A stretch of 35,275 bases of DNA from Alectoria sarmentosa (taxonomy: Eukaryota > Ascomycota > Lecanoromycetes > Lecanorales > Parmeliaceae). Both the position numbers and the translations under genes were made by a program. The stretch lies in the NCBI GenBank assembly GCA_009733775.1, contig WOGZ01000333.1, forward strand, positions 1 through 35,275. The letters run 5' to 3'. Under the pieces are notes generated by a model that was given only the letters and a program-made list of their open reading frames with translations, had not been told where the DNA came from and made no database searches. This document shows positions 1 through 10,225 of this stretch, piece after piece (positions within the stretch are counted from its first letter, which is position 1; each line of letters opens with the position of its first letter).

Positions 1-66
1 CCGCTGCCCATCCGCTGCCCATCCGATTTCCAGCCGATATGTAGCCGATGTTCATCCGATGTAAGA
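1..66. repeat. 11-bp tandem minisatellite, cut by window edge
   Basis: Six consecutive 11-bp units start with CCG. The first two are identical (CCGCTGCCCAT) and the next four (starting at 23, 34, 45 and 56) begin CCGAT and diverge after that. The array is far richer in G+C than anything to its right, so it lies at or outside the edge of the mutated AT-rich block, or was too short to be mutated. Both strands have short open frames through it, but an 11-bp period changes frame at every unit and I see no gene. The array probably continues to the left. Confidence 0.85.
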
Positions 67-2176
67 TTCACGAGACAGGCATAGTAGTAAGTTTATGTTA
101 TCAAATTTGCGTTATTTATAAGATATGACATATGAAATACGAGATTAAAACGTTTATTATATTTTTAAATATCTCATATAATAAACAAATAATAATAAAG
201 AAATAAATGATTAAAATATCTCTCTCGCGCTTGTAACAACAAATTCAAATTATCATTCATTATAAATTTCATGATTATGAATATGATCATCTTCGTTGAA
301 AACGACATCTTCGCGCTTTTTCACATTACAATTACATTAATAAAGCGTAAATATTATCTTAACATTTGAAAATGTCATACGAATCGCTTCGGGCATTTTA
401 AATTGATTTAATATCGATTTGATATCAATTTAACATCAATCAACATTTTAATTTACGCTAAAATTTATGATATAAATTTATCACGAAGCATGTTTAACAT
501 TTATCATTTTAGGTTAATATGAATTATTTCTTTTTTCTTTCAAACCATTATGTTGATGTTTTCACATTTACGTTTGTGTTTTAAGTTAAAAAAAAATTAT
601 ACGTTGTCGTTATAATGTTATCATTTTATAAGCGTATACTTAAACGTTAGATTTTCGATTTGAAAATGTTTATGGTTTTTCTCTCCGCTTTTTTTTTCGC
701 TTCGAAAAAAATAAAATATAACGTCTTTTAATAACGATTTTCTGAAATTCATTTGAGTTATCATTAGATGATATGATTTACACACATTTGATAAGATTAA
801 CATTAAGATTATAAAGTCGCGATTTTAATAATAAAATAATAAGATAATGATATAAAATTAGATAACGTGATTTTATTTAAGATGTTGAGAATATAATGTT
901 AAAGAAGCTTTATGCGTATAATGTTCGCGCTTATAACATATAACATGTTTTAAAAAATATTATTTCGAGACGTGATATAATTTTAAAAATAAATAAGATA
1001 TATAAAAACGAGATAAGACATTTAACATAATAATGAAAAAAAGGTAAATCTTGATATTAAAAAGAATAAAAACACAATTAATCTTAAAACGTAATTTTAC
1101 ATTATAAATACAATTATGAAAATTACTTTAATGATTTGTTTTTAATTATTCTTTCGTGAACAAAAAAGACGACATTAAACACGAATTATCGTTTGCAATT
1201 ATTATACGATAAACAATTAAATTATATTAAAAACTTATTTAAAGCGCGATTTATAAATTAAACTTAAAACGTGATTAACAGATTAAATTATCATTTACAA
1301 TTATTACGTGATAAACAATTAAATCATGTTAAAAACTTGTTTAGAGCGCGATTTATAAGCAAGACTGATGACGTTAACTATATTAACAATAAAACAAAAT
1401 GAGATTTGACGATGCAGAACGGATAAATGCTTCGTGATAATACGTTTATTATTTATATGAGAGAGATAAAAGAGACGTTGTCGGATGTAGAAGGCATTAT
1501 GACATCGCATCAATAAGATCGATATAGCGAATCATATCTAATCGTTGATTAACAGCATTTATATCGTAAAGTAAAGGAATCTATCTGTGCGATATAAAAA
1601 AAATCAATACAAATGATGATGCGATAATAATATATAAGATAATAAACATCATGATGCGAAAAAGAAAAAAAGATAATTCGATAACGATAAATTATTGATG
1701 CTCTGTTGACTATTTGTTGAAGCATTATCAACTTATTTTTGACATTCAAATACATATAATATGATCATACGATTAAAAGTTAAATAGTAGTTTATTACAT
1801 TTAATAGCATATTTAAAATGCATCTTTATCATTATATTGTTGAAGAATTTGAACAATGTTACGAGTTTGTTGAAAAAGAGTTTCTTTAAACACTTAAATA
1901 ACTAATTATCGACAAGGCATTTATTCACGTAAGGGGGCCCTTAAGATAAGATAAAAATTATCGCATGTTTTTAAATAACGATGAAATAATTATTGTTTTT
2001 AATGTTAATTAAATCGATAACCTTTTTTTCAAGCTCATTTTTTTCGAATTGAGCATTGTTATCGTCGAAAAACAAATTAACATTTATCGCAATAAACGTA
2101 AACTCGTTGAGAATATTCAGTATTAAATTTTTTTTTTTTTTTTCATTTATAATTTTAAAAGAGAAACGTTAAAAGA
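67..2176. other. AT-rich DNA, no recognisable gene
   Basis: Stops are dense in all frames. Small minus-strand open frames (1319-1513 and 1549-1755) resemble no family I know. By comparison with Copia-3, this stretch should hold the Copia-2 protease and integrase, but I could not find their motifs. About 1370-1560 is less AT-rich than its surroundings. A short GC patch (GGGGGCCC) lies near 1934 and a run of 16 T at 2128-2143. The block may be another insertion, a rearrangement, or copia sequence decayed past recognition. Confidence 0.5.
1181..1360. repeat. 102-bp tandem duplication
   Basis: The segment at about 1181-1258 recurs at about 1283-1360 with an offset of 102 bases. Anchor words in order in both copies are ATTATC, ACAATTAAAT, TTAAAAACTT and GAGCGCGATTTATAA (AAGCGCGATTTATAA in the first). 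The copies differ mainly by transitions, as expected if a short tandem duplication was mutated after it arose. Confidence 0.75.
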
Positions 2177-2541
2177 GGTATATAATTATCGTCGAAGAGA
2201 AAATTAATAATTTATTTAATTTCATTTTAATTTTAAAAAGAATTTCGTTAGAAATCGTTTTAAACGTATTTGATTTAAAATTTATAATTGAATAATCGTT
2301 TGATACGCTCAGCGATAATATTATAATTTCTTTATTCTCATTTATATCGATAATTAAGTTTATTATTCGCTTTATAATTAATAAAATTTTCGAGTTTATT
2401 TTCATTGTAAAATCGTTTAAAATTACGAAATTATATCGAAATTTCATTTCGAATTCTCTCATTTTATTAATAAAAGTCGTTTTTATTAAATTTTATAAAC
2501 CTCGAAATTTCAAAAAAATCATAACGAATTTTTATTATAAA
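2177..2541 (+). pseudogene. Copia-2 pol fragment between integrase and RT
   Basis: One plus-strand frame is open for about 120 codons with a single stop. It ends in a stretch resembling the copia segment just upstream of RT, where a Pro/Arg-rich linker leads into a 'PxTFKEAMxSP..W..AM' motif; here it reads KFYKPRNFKKIITNFYYK. The frame runs straight into 9524 once Copia-1 is removed, where the next residues read NEIDSLI (expected DELDSLI). That continuity across 7 kb is the main support. A minus-strand open frame over the same bases is taken as a shadow. Confidence 0.65.
2537..2541. repeat. Target site duplication ATAAA, left of Copia-1
   Basis: ATAAA precedes the 5' LTR and is repeated at 9519-9523 straight after the 3' LTR. 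Five bases is the usual copia duplication length. Confidence 0.85.
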
Positions 2542-2658
2542 TGTTGAAATGTGTTAATTATCTGAAACATAAAAGGTTTATCGAGACTTAACACATTTTG
2601 TATCTAGATGCTCTGTTGCGATTACTCAATCAATCAAGTGTTTCATTTACTTTTAATA
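2542..2658 (+). repeat. Copia-1 5' LTR (LTR-A, 117 bp)
   Basis: It starts TGTTGAAATGTG and ends TTTTAATA, where the 3' LTR has TTTCAACA; both end differences are C to T. TGTTGAAA and TTTCAACA form the inverted ends of the LTR. The copy aligns with 9383-9518 with about 10 differences, all transitions, plus one 19-bp indel. Confidence 0.92.
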
Positions 2659-2670
2659 GATTATGAACCC
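2659..2670 (+). promoter_or_regulatory. Copia-1 primer binding site (initiator tRNA-Met half-molecule type)
   Basis: GATTATGAACCC abuts the 5' LTR. It equals GGTTATGAGCCC with two G to A changes, and that sequence is complementary to the anticodon arm of eukaryotic initiator tRNA-Met (GGGCTCATAACC). Copia of Drosophila and yeast Ty5 are known to prime from this internal tRNA region. Copia-3 has GATTATGAACTC in the same place. Confidence 0.75.
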
Positions 2671-3859
2671 GAAATCGCGGGCATTCGTTTAATATCATTT
2701 ATTTATCATTTATAAATCAATTAACTTATCAACTAAGCGTATAAGGGAAATTCTTTGAAAATTGAATCGCAATGTCAAAATTTAAACGATAAAATAATTA
2801 TTCACTTTGCGACAATTGCGCAATTCAAGTTTATTTATCATATGTGATTATTTTTGTTGATAAATCGTGCTTTGAATAGTATTTGATTCAATTTAATTGT
2901 TTATTTATGTGATAATCGCAAATGATAAATCGTAAGGCGTTGATTGCGTTAATTGCAATCCGCTTTCAAAGGATTGCGATTTATCACCTATTAATTTCAA
3001 TCTTTAAATGATGAGTTATATTCATAGCGCAATGGCCGAATAACTTTTAAAAAATCGTTTAACCTTATAAATCATCATAATTCTTTATTTAAAGAATGAA
3101 GGGATTGGGATTGAATCTGATCAAACGCGCATTATTTTCATTAATCGATTAAGCGTTATTAAATAATGTCATTTCGTTGTTTATGAAATTTGTGATAAAT
3201 GAAAAGGGATTATAAATACGCTGCAAACTTTGTTTCACGATTATTATTATGACATTAATTATTAAACTCTTTTTAACAAAATATCAAATCAAAATTAATA
3301 GCGATAACGGGTCGCTTATAACAATAAGCATTTCGTTATAAAATATGACTTTTATTATGTCAACGGTTATTATCATATCAACGATTTTAATGTTAGTTGT
3401 GATTAAAAAAGGGCATAAAAGATTCTTGAATATTTCTTCTGACTTTGATTTTTAAGCATTAAAAAATTCAATCACATTTATTAATTATATTTCTCGTCGA
3501 AACAAATTCAAACGTTTTAAATATTTTTTTTTTTTTTTTTTTTTATAAATCAAGACAAGTTTAAACGTTTTCGTTTTTTCACGTTTATTATATCTTTAAA
3601 CATCTTTTAAAAAAAGTTTCGAATTTAATTCAAAAAAATTCGATTAATAAGACGCATTTTCGAATGCGACTTTTCTCTTTATAATCAAATATTAAATAAA
3701 GTTTATCGTTAATTTAAAACGCGTTCGAAAAGCAAAGAACGCGATTATGTATTTATTTATTTATTTAATAATATTATAATTCTTGATAATTTTATCCGCG
3801 AATCTTTTCTCAAATTAATTGATAATGAAAATCTTTTTAAAATTATCGTTTAATTTGTT
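2671..3859 (+). other. Copia-1 5' leader, no gene seen
   Basis: About 1.2 kb of internal sequence separates the primer site from the first gag-like residues. It contains a short hairpin at 2956-2978 (GCAATCC, 9-base loop, GGATTGC) and a run of 21 T at 3524-3544. The low-stop signature of a decayed gene is absent. Confidence 0.6.
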
Positions 3860-5090
3860 GAATTCAATTTTCTCATTATTATTTAAATTTTTTATACTTT
3901 TAATAACATATCGAAGTTATTATTATATTTGAAGAAATCGTCGACGTGAAGTTTAATGACGATTTTTCGTTTTATATCAAAAAGTTTGAAGGATTTAAAG
4001 ATTTTCAGATATGATTTAAAGAAATGCGATAATTTTTTACGTCGTAACGTTTTATCAAGTTTATTAAAGTAAAACAAAGTGAAATTTTCGTTATATTTAT
4101 TATTTTTAAAAACGTTTCATTTAATGAATTTATGATAATAATCGATATTATTAAAAAAAAGCGAATCAAATAAGATTTGAAATATGAATTTTATATTAAC
4201 ATTATTAAAAATCGTTTTGAAAATAACTTGTTTATGAATCATGAAAATGAGATTAATACACACATTTTGTGAGATATTATTTATAAAAATAATAAATTTA
4301 AAAATTTCGATACATTTAATAATTTATATCGTTAATTATTTAAATTGAATCTTGATTAATATAAAAATGCAATTGATTTTGTCGCTCGTTTTAAAAGCAT
4401 TTATAATAACATTATTAATTTATTATTTAAATTGAGGTTGAAAATCAATTTTTTTTTTTTTTTTTTTATATGAGTTTGAATAAAGCGAATAACGTTTACT
4501 TTATTTATTACATTTAAAATTATAAATTTATAAATGATGTTAATATCGAGACAGTCTATTTATTAAAATACGTTATCATTTGATTTATTCAAATGATAAT
4601 CAATCTCTTTTTTGAGCGTTAAGAGTTTATTTTTGTGTTTATCGTTTAACGTTTTTCTCGTCTTATCGCTTTAATTTTAAAATATGTCATTATTATTAAG
4701 TTTTAAAAAGGCGTTATATTTGATTTTAACAATAAGATTATTCAAAAATTCGTCAAATATTGTATTCATTATAAAAAACATTATTATATCAAATCGAAAT
4801 GCGATCAATTTTTTAATAAGAATTATTAAAACAATTTTAATGATAATTTTGACGGCGGTGACAATAAAAGAAATGACGATAATAATAATAACAATGGCGG
4901 TGATGATAAATTTAAAAACAAAAAGAATAATGATTGAAAGAATGCTTTTAATAGCAAAAAACGTCGTTATAAAAATCGTAATTTTATCGAATCTTTTGAT
5001 AATCAAAGGGAAATCATGATTTTTTTCACGATTGAAATAAATAATTTATCATCTTCGCGATAAATCATGAATTATGTTTATTTTCAATAT
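3860..5090 (+). pseudogene. Copia-1 gag relic
   Basis: Gag is the capsid and nucleocapsid protein of the particle. Residues typical of copia Gag appear in pieces, for example DFVARFKSIYNNIINLLFKL near 4390-4435. A low-complexity Asp/Asn/Gly tract (about 4850-4900) follows, then a Lys/Arg-rich tail (about 4940-4975) and a weak remnant where a CCHC zinc knuckle would be expected (about 5010-5070). A run of 19 T interrupts at 4449-4467. The open frames on both strands at 4677-5019 are other-frame readings of the low-complexity tract. The domain is placed by position and weak motif similarity. Confidence 0.55.
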
Positions 5091-5420
5091 TTTACGTTTA
5101 ATAAAGATTGCTTTATATAATATCGCGTTTTCGATTTTAAATTAAATGATGTTCGTTTTATTAAGAATATTAAGAACGCTCGCATTTTCATTGACATCGA
5201 TAAAATATATATTAACATCGTTATTGATAATCAAAAAAAGAAGTTTATTTTCACGAATGTTTTTTTTATTTTAAATTTATTTTTGAATTTAATCTTTTAA
5301 GGATAATTGATGCGCAATAATATTTTAATAAAATTTGTGCAAAATAATATCGAATTTGATAATCGTGATATTATCGTTTAATTATAAAATAATAATTTTT
5401 ATTGCTTGCGTCTGTGAAAG
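5090..5420 (+). pseudogene. Copia-1 protease relic (C-terminal part)
   Basis: The aspartic protease cuts the Gag-Pol polyprotein. The frame shows the conserved end of copia proteases: FTNVFFILNLFLNLI at about 5255-5300, corresponding to the 'L.NVLYVPxLPxNLIS' signature, followed by a QLM-like segment. The D-S/T-G catalytic triplet could not be placed with confidence. Several stops interrupt the frame. Confidence 0.6.
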
Positions 5421-5644
5421 CTTAATTAAATTTTGATTGTTTTCAAACAATCGTTAATATTTGTATTTGTGTTTAAATAATATGATATCAAATTCGTTAT
5501 ACTTTATATCATTTTTAAACATAAAAAACATTTTAATTCGATGAATAGCGTTATTTTTTCATTAATTTATTTCGATTTTTTTTTTCGAATTTAGATCTCG
5601 ATGTTGTATCGCGCAAAATCAACGATTAAATCCTTGATTTATAA

Positions 5645-6180
5645 CATATTCGCATAAATTATTTAAGATATCAAAACGTTTATAAATTGATCAAGTTATT
5701 TAAAAACATCGATTTATTTAAAATTATCGTTAATAAGAAATTTTATATTTTTTGCGTAATCAAAAAAACGCAAAGAATATCGCATAAATCTCACATTCGT
5801 TTTAAAAAAAGGTTTTTGAATTTAATTTATAATGATGTTTGCGATTTTATTATTTTTTAAGATCATTTTAAAGGCAAATATTTTGTTATCTTTATTAATA
5901 ATTGAAATAAATGTTTTGAAATTGAAATCATCGAGCATAAAAGCGAGATTTTTTTTGTTTTCAAATATTATCAAATTAAAAATTAACATAAAAATGTTAT
6001 TATTAAATGTTTTCGAATTGATTATAATGACGAATACTTAAATTTTGATTTTAATATTCATCGTGTTAATTATAACATTATATAAAAGTTTATTCATTTT
6101 AATAATCTCGAACAAAATAAAATCATTAAACGATTTAATTAAACGTTTTTTAACATTGTCAACATTATTATTAAAAATAT
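5645..6180 (+). pseudogene. Copia-1 integrase relic
   Basis: Integrase inserts the cDNA. The frame opens with the pre-integrase zinc-binding region (HIRINYLRYQNVYKLIKL, expected H..RMGHL.YQN), then a CVIKKTQRISHKSH stretch, then the core: KYFVIFINN (expected KYFVxFxDD), EIIEHKSEIFFVFK, RIDYNDEYL (expected R.D.GGEY) and QNKIIKRFN (expected QNGxxERxN). At the catalytic positions the first D is now N, the second D is kept, and the final E is K; all fit G to A. This gives the DDE order of Ty1/copia integrases and supports the + strand call. Confidence 0.8.
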
Positions 6181-7019
6181 TAATCTTAATTGAAAATATT
6201 AATTAGAATTTATATTAATCGTTAATTATTTTCATAATCGAAGCTTTATACGATCGCGCAAATTTATTTCGTATCAAATTTATATGAATTTTAAATCTTA
6301 TTTAAATCATATACGTCGTATTAAGATTTTAAACTTTATTATTTTGCGCAAATTCGTTATTAATTAAAAAAAAAATCAAAAACGCGTTATCAAATTTTTT
6401 TTTATCGATTACGAAAACGATTATATTTATTATATGTTATTATCAAATGATAACATTATTCGATCTTTTAAAATCGTTTAAGATTTGAAAAAGAATAATT
6501 CTTTATTTGATTTATAATTATCAATTAATTTAATTATGAGAAGAAATGATTCGACGTTTATAACGTTTTTCGTCGTTAAAAATTGATTATTTATAAATGA
6601 GATAAACGTTAATAAATTCATTTAATCGTTTAAATTTAAACTTTTTGCAATTGAACTCTCAGATTTTTTTAAAATTAACGCATTAATTCTTAATTCGTCG
6701 TTATCATTAATTTTCATTTTTTAAAACGATATGTCAAATAATGCGTCGTTATTTTATTTAAATCATTTTTATCTCATATCACGCGATTTTTCGTTAAATC
6801 TTATTTAATTTTATGCGATAATTATTTAAATTGTTATCGCAATGAAATCGTACGAATCGAAGATTTATAAAAAAGTTATTATCAATAACTCATATCAAAA
6901 GTAATAAAAAAATGACATGATCGACGAGAATGATTTTTTATTAAAGAATAAGATTTAAAAATTTATCGATTTATTTAAAAAACGTATTATTTTTTGTGAT
7001 AAATGAATTTATATTATTA

Positions 7020-7610
7020 AGCGCGGAGCTCGCGACGAAGTCACTCATTTTAAAACTCGTTAAATAATTTATGATTTCGAATAATAAAAAAACTTAAATT
7101 TCAATGAAACTTTCGTTTTAATAATCAAATTTATGTTTTATAAAACGATTTTCGTTTTAATCGTCATCGAGAATTAAGATTTAAAATAAATAAACGTTAA
7201 AATCGTTTTCCTTTATGATAACGTTGAGGAAAAAATTTATATAAAATAATTCATTGAATATATTTTAAAAAAATATCTTGATAAGATTTATAAACTTAAT
7301 AAGACTTTTTATAATTTAAAATAATTTTTTCGAATTTAATATAACATCTTTATTAAATATATAAAAGAAATCGATTTTATTCTCATTGATGTCGATTTCA
7401 ACGTCTTTATTGATTTAAATATTAATATCATTATCATTTTTTATGTGAACTATATCTTTATTATTGACTCATCTCGATTTAAAATTCAACGAATAAAAGA
7501 TGTTTTTAATATTAAATTCAAAATGAGCGATCTCGACTTTTACAATTATTATTTAAAAATAATAATAACTCGCGATTATATTAATCGAATTTTATAATTA
7601 AGACAATTCG
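7020..7610 (+). pseudogene. Copia-1 reverse transcriptase relic
   Basis: RT copies element RNA into DNA. Recognisable in order are THFKTRxIIYDFE, LNFNETFVLIIKFM (expected F..TFASVVKPMS), INVKIVFLYDNVEEKIYIK (expected MDVKTAFLYG.VEEEIYVEQP), KIYKLNKTFYNLK (expected KLNKALYGLKQ) and FYVNYIFI at the YVDD box (about 7441-7465). KFKMSDLDFYNYYLKIIITR (expected KFKMxDLGxxxYYLGMxIxR) follows. The YVDD aspartates are N and Y, so the enzyme is dead. x marks stops, mostly at Trp or Gln positions. Confidence 0.88.
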
Positions 7611-8059
7611 TTTATATCGAACATTTTCTTCGTATTTATAAAATATAAAAAATTAAAATAAAGTTTATTTTAATAAAGATCAATTTGCGATTAATATTTA
7701 TCGAAAAAAAATATATAATTTTTAAAAAGTTTCTTTAAATTTATTAATCGATTATTAAATCTCTTATATACGTTATATTCGACATTAAATCAAACATTGT
7801 TTTCGTTGTTTTAATGATTTTTCGATATATTTTTAATTTTATCGAGATTTATTATGTCGTTGTTAAGCGCATTTTTCATTATTTGAAAAAGATTATCAAT
7901 TAACATCTCATTTATAAAAATACGTTGCAAAAATTCATCGATTATATTAATTTTAATTGAATTAATGATTATGATATTCGCACATCAATTTTAGATTACG
8001 TTTTTAATTTAAAAAATGAGATTATCAATTAATTATTTAAACGATAATTTACGATCGCA

Positions 8060-8425
8060 TTATTTATTTATAAGATTAAATACATCGATCAAATGCAAAT
8101 TATCAAAAAAATCATTTGATTAAAAGGTTTTTTAAATCAAATTCGCTTTAATGAAACGTTTTAAATAATTATTATTTATAATAATAATTAAAACGCAATT
8201 GCGTTTATTAAAAATTCTCAATATTATGATCGTGTTAAACATATCGATATTCAACATCATTAAATGCGCGATTAAATTGTTAATAATAATGTTGATTTAT
8301 AATACGTGCTCATCGACAAATAAATCGTCGACGATCTTATTAAAATTCTTTATAAAGATAAATTCGAATTATTTCGCAAATTTATTGATTTCGAATCATA
8401 TTTTTAAAATGAATAAAATCTAAAG
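8060..8425 (+). pseudogene. Copia-1 RNase H relic
   Basis: The RNase H domain removes the RNA template. Motifs in one frame are KKIIxLKGFLNQI (expected KEAIWLKGxL), then NAIAFIKNSQYYDRVKHIDI (expected DNQGAIALIKNP..H.RTKHIDI) near 8190-8255, QHHxMRD, YVLIDKxIVDDLIKIF (expected YVPTxxQxADxLTK.L) and KFELFRKFIDFES. An open frame at 8199-8423 in a neighbouring frame is a shadow. Confidence 0.88.
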
Positions 8426-9382
8426 CATCGTTTAAAGATGAATGAATTATTCTTTTTTTTATTTTTATGAAAGCTTTTTCGTTTGATTGATTCTCACATT
8501 ATGGGTGATCGATCGAGTTTATTCGTAGAATCTCAAATATCAGTTTTGGCGTCCCGTGCGGATAAACTTTGATTTATCAAAACAATTTAAAGCTGATTTG
8601 TCGTTATTGCATTTATAGTTATAAACTTTGCGGGCTTTTCTTCAAGAGACCTATATCTACGTCCGATCCAAATTTTAAATCTGCGCCACCACCCAAAAGG
8701 TCGCTGTCGTCGGTTTTTTCGTCAATTGCCTTGAATATTCTTATTAAGATCATCACACCCATGCCTTTTGGGATCATCATATCCATTCCCTCAGGCCCTT
8801 TTGACGCCATCACCATCATCATCATCATCGTCGCAAGTATCGATCGCAATCTACATACACCCTGTCAATCATTATTGCCAAGCACCAATGCCCTGAAACG
8901 ATTCATAGGCCTTGCGATCGGTCGCATGCATGCATATGCAGTTCGAAATATTTCGTTTAATCGGAAAATTTAACCTCACATATATCCACCGACCATATGT
9001 TGCTCAATTTTTGGTGTGCACCAGATGAACTGAAAATAAATTTGTCAAAAAACGGTTTTTCGTCAAAAAGTGGAATTTTTTTATGGAACACCGTGGCGGA
9101 TATGTCCAAAAGGACATAATCGTTTTCAAAAAAAAAAAAAAAAAATCCGACTTCGAATTTTCACTGTTCCTACCCAATTTTGAACATCGCGAATTTTGAA
9201 TTTCATAATTCATATCTGGGTCATTATGAGGCGTATTCGATTACTTTTTCGAATTTTTTCGACTTTTTCGACTTTCACTTTTCTTACCCGACGTTCAAGT
9301 CATATGATATCTCGAATAAAAAGGATAAGAGGGGTGATTCAAAACATTTTGATTTTCGAGTTGCAATGCGATTATGTGAGAG
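8426..9382 (+). other. Copia-1 3' non-coding region
   Basis: About 950 bp between RNase H and the 3' LTR, homologous to 11180-11930, 34520-35275 and the complement of 27700-28556. It is clearly less AT-rich than the rest of Copia-1. It holds a CAT microsatellite (8808-8833), a conserved segment around 9006-9120 (GTGTGCACCAGATGAACTG and CGTCAAAAAGTGGAATT), and a run of 18 A at 9128-9145. A purine run, AAGAGGGG at 9327-9334, or GTGAGAG just before the LTR could be the polypurine tract. Open frames exist on both strands (8569-8973 + without an ATG start, and 8619-8849 -); see findings. Confidence 0.75.
8808..8833. repeat. CAT/ATC microsatellite in copia 3' region
   Basis: A CATCACC(ATC)n run. 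The same position in the other three copies carries decayed forms: TTATTATCATTATC near 11545, GATGATGATGATG on the other strand at about 28091, and CGTTATTATCGTCATCACC near 34898. Confidence 0.8.
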
Positions 9383-9518
9383 TGTTGAAATGTGTTAATT
9401 ATCTAAAACATGAAAGGTTTGTCGAGGCAAGGAAGGTTTGTCGAGGCTTAACACATTTTGTATTTAAATGCTCTATTACGATTACTCAATCAATCAAGTG
9501 TTTCATTTACTTTCAACA
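9383..9518 (+). repeat. Copia-1 3' LTR (LTR-A, 136 bp)
   Basis: It starts TGTTGAAATGTG and ends CTTTCAACA, with clean inverted ends, and is followed by the ATAAA duplication. It exceeds the 5' LTR by 19 bp because a segment containing AGGTTTGTCGAGG is tandemly repeated. Confidence 0.93.
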
Positions 9519-9523
9519 ATAAA
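9519..9523. repeat. Target site duplication ATAAA, right of Copia-1
   Basis: It matches 2537-2541 exactly. Copia-2 pol resumes at 9524. Confidence 0.85.
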
Positions 9524-10225
9524 ATGTATTAATAAATGATTATATAAAACGAAATTGATTCTCTCATCATCAATGATATTTGAATTTTAATAAATTTATT
9601 TTTTAATGCGCGTGTTTTAAGAGGCAAATAAGTTTATAAAATTAAAAAAAAATTTATTAACGAAATCGTATAATATAAAATTCGTTAAATAATTCGTGAT
9701 TTCAAATAACGAAAAGAAATCAATTTTAACGAAATTTTCGTCTCGATAATCAAATTTATAAATTATAAAATCATTCTCGTTTTTATGATAATTTTAAATT
9801 AAAAGTTTAAATAAATGAACGTTAAGATTATTTTTTTATACGACGATGTTGAAAAGATAATTTATATGATATAATTTATGAAATTTAAAGTTAAAGGCAA
9901 AGAAAATAAGATTTATAAATTTATAAAGACGTTATATAATCTAAAATAATTCTCGAAAATTTAATATAATATTTTTACGACGTATCTTAAAGAATTAAGC
10001 TTCGAGTTTATCGTCGTTGATTTTTTCGTATTTATTAATAATATTATCATCATCGTCATTTATATAAATGACATTTTGTTTATAAATTTCGATAAAGTCG
10101 ACATTTAAGCGATTAAAAATAAATTTTATAAGAAATTTAAAATAATCGATTTAGGTTTATATATTTATTATCTTGATATATCGATTATAAAAAATCGTAT
10201 TAATCGTATTTTGCGTTTTAAATAA
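9524..10225 (+). pseudogene. Copia-2 reverse transcriptase relic
   Basis: It begins with NEIDSLIINDIxILI (expected DELDSLIxNxTWxLV) and NARVLRGK, the usual entry to copia RT, then VISNNEKKSILTKFSSR in alternate frames, and lastly the palm: IYINDILFINFDKVDI with the catalytic box YIND at 10061-10072 (expected YVDD). NKFYKKFKIIDLGLYIYYLD and IIKNRINRILRF follow. DNA similarity to Copia-1 at 7040-7260 is plain (shared CTCGTTAAATAATT-type words). Stops and the Asp to Asn change inactivate it. Confidence 0.87.

Larger units (their letters stand above)
2542..9518 (+). mobile_element. Copia-1: complete but decayed Ty1/copia retrotransposon
   Basis: This is a full-length element of 6977 bp with LTRs at both ends, a primer binding site after the 5' LTR, a 5-bp target duplication, and the Ty1/copia domain order: gag (about 3860-5090), protease (5090-5420), integrase (5645-6180), RT (7020-7610), RNase H (8060-8425), then about 950 bp of non-coding 3' region. 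The distance from LTR start to the RNase H core (about 5.63 kb) equals that in Copia-3. Its LTR type (LTR-A) differs from, but is related to, that of the other copia copies. Stops and lost catalytic residues make it inactive. It inserted into Copia-2 and is therefore younger than it. Confidence 0.93.

Noticed and set aside
3524..3544. Long T or A runs (also 2128-2143, 4449-4467 and 9128-9145) as poly(A) tails of retroposons
   Set aside because: They lie inside LTR elements, without flanking duplications or a LINE/SINE body, and other copies lack them; slippage or sequencing length error is more likely.
4677..5019. Overlapping open frames of about 110 codons on both strands, Ile-rich and membrane-like
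   Set aside because: They are other-frame readings of the Asp/Asn- and Lys/Arg-rich tail of Copia-1 gag; the hydrophobic look comes from A+T richness.
8500..9200. First read as an LTR because it recurs four times
   Set aside because: It always lies between RNase H and a separate short TG...CA LTR, so it is the shared 3' non-coding region, not the LTR.
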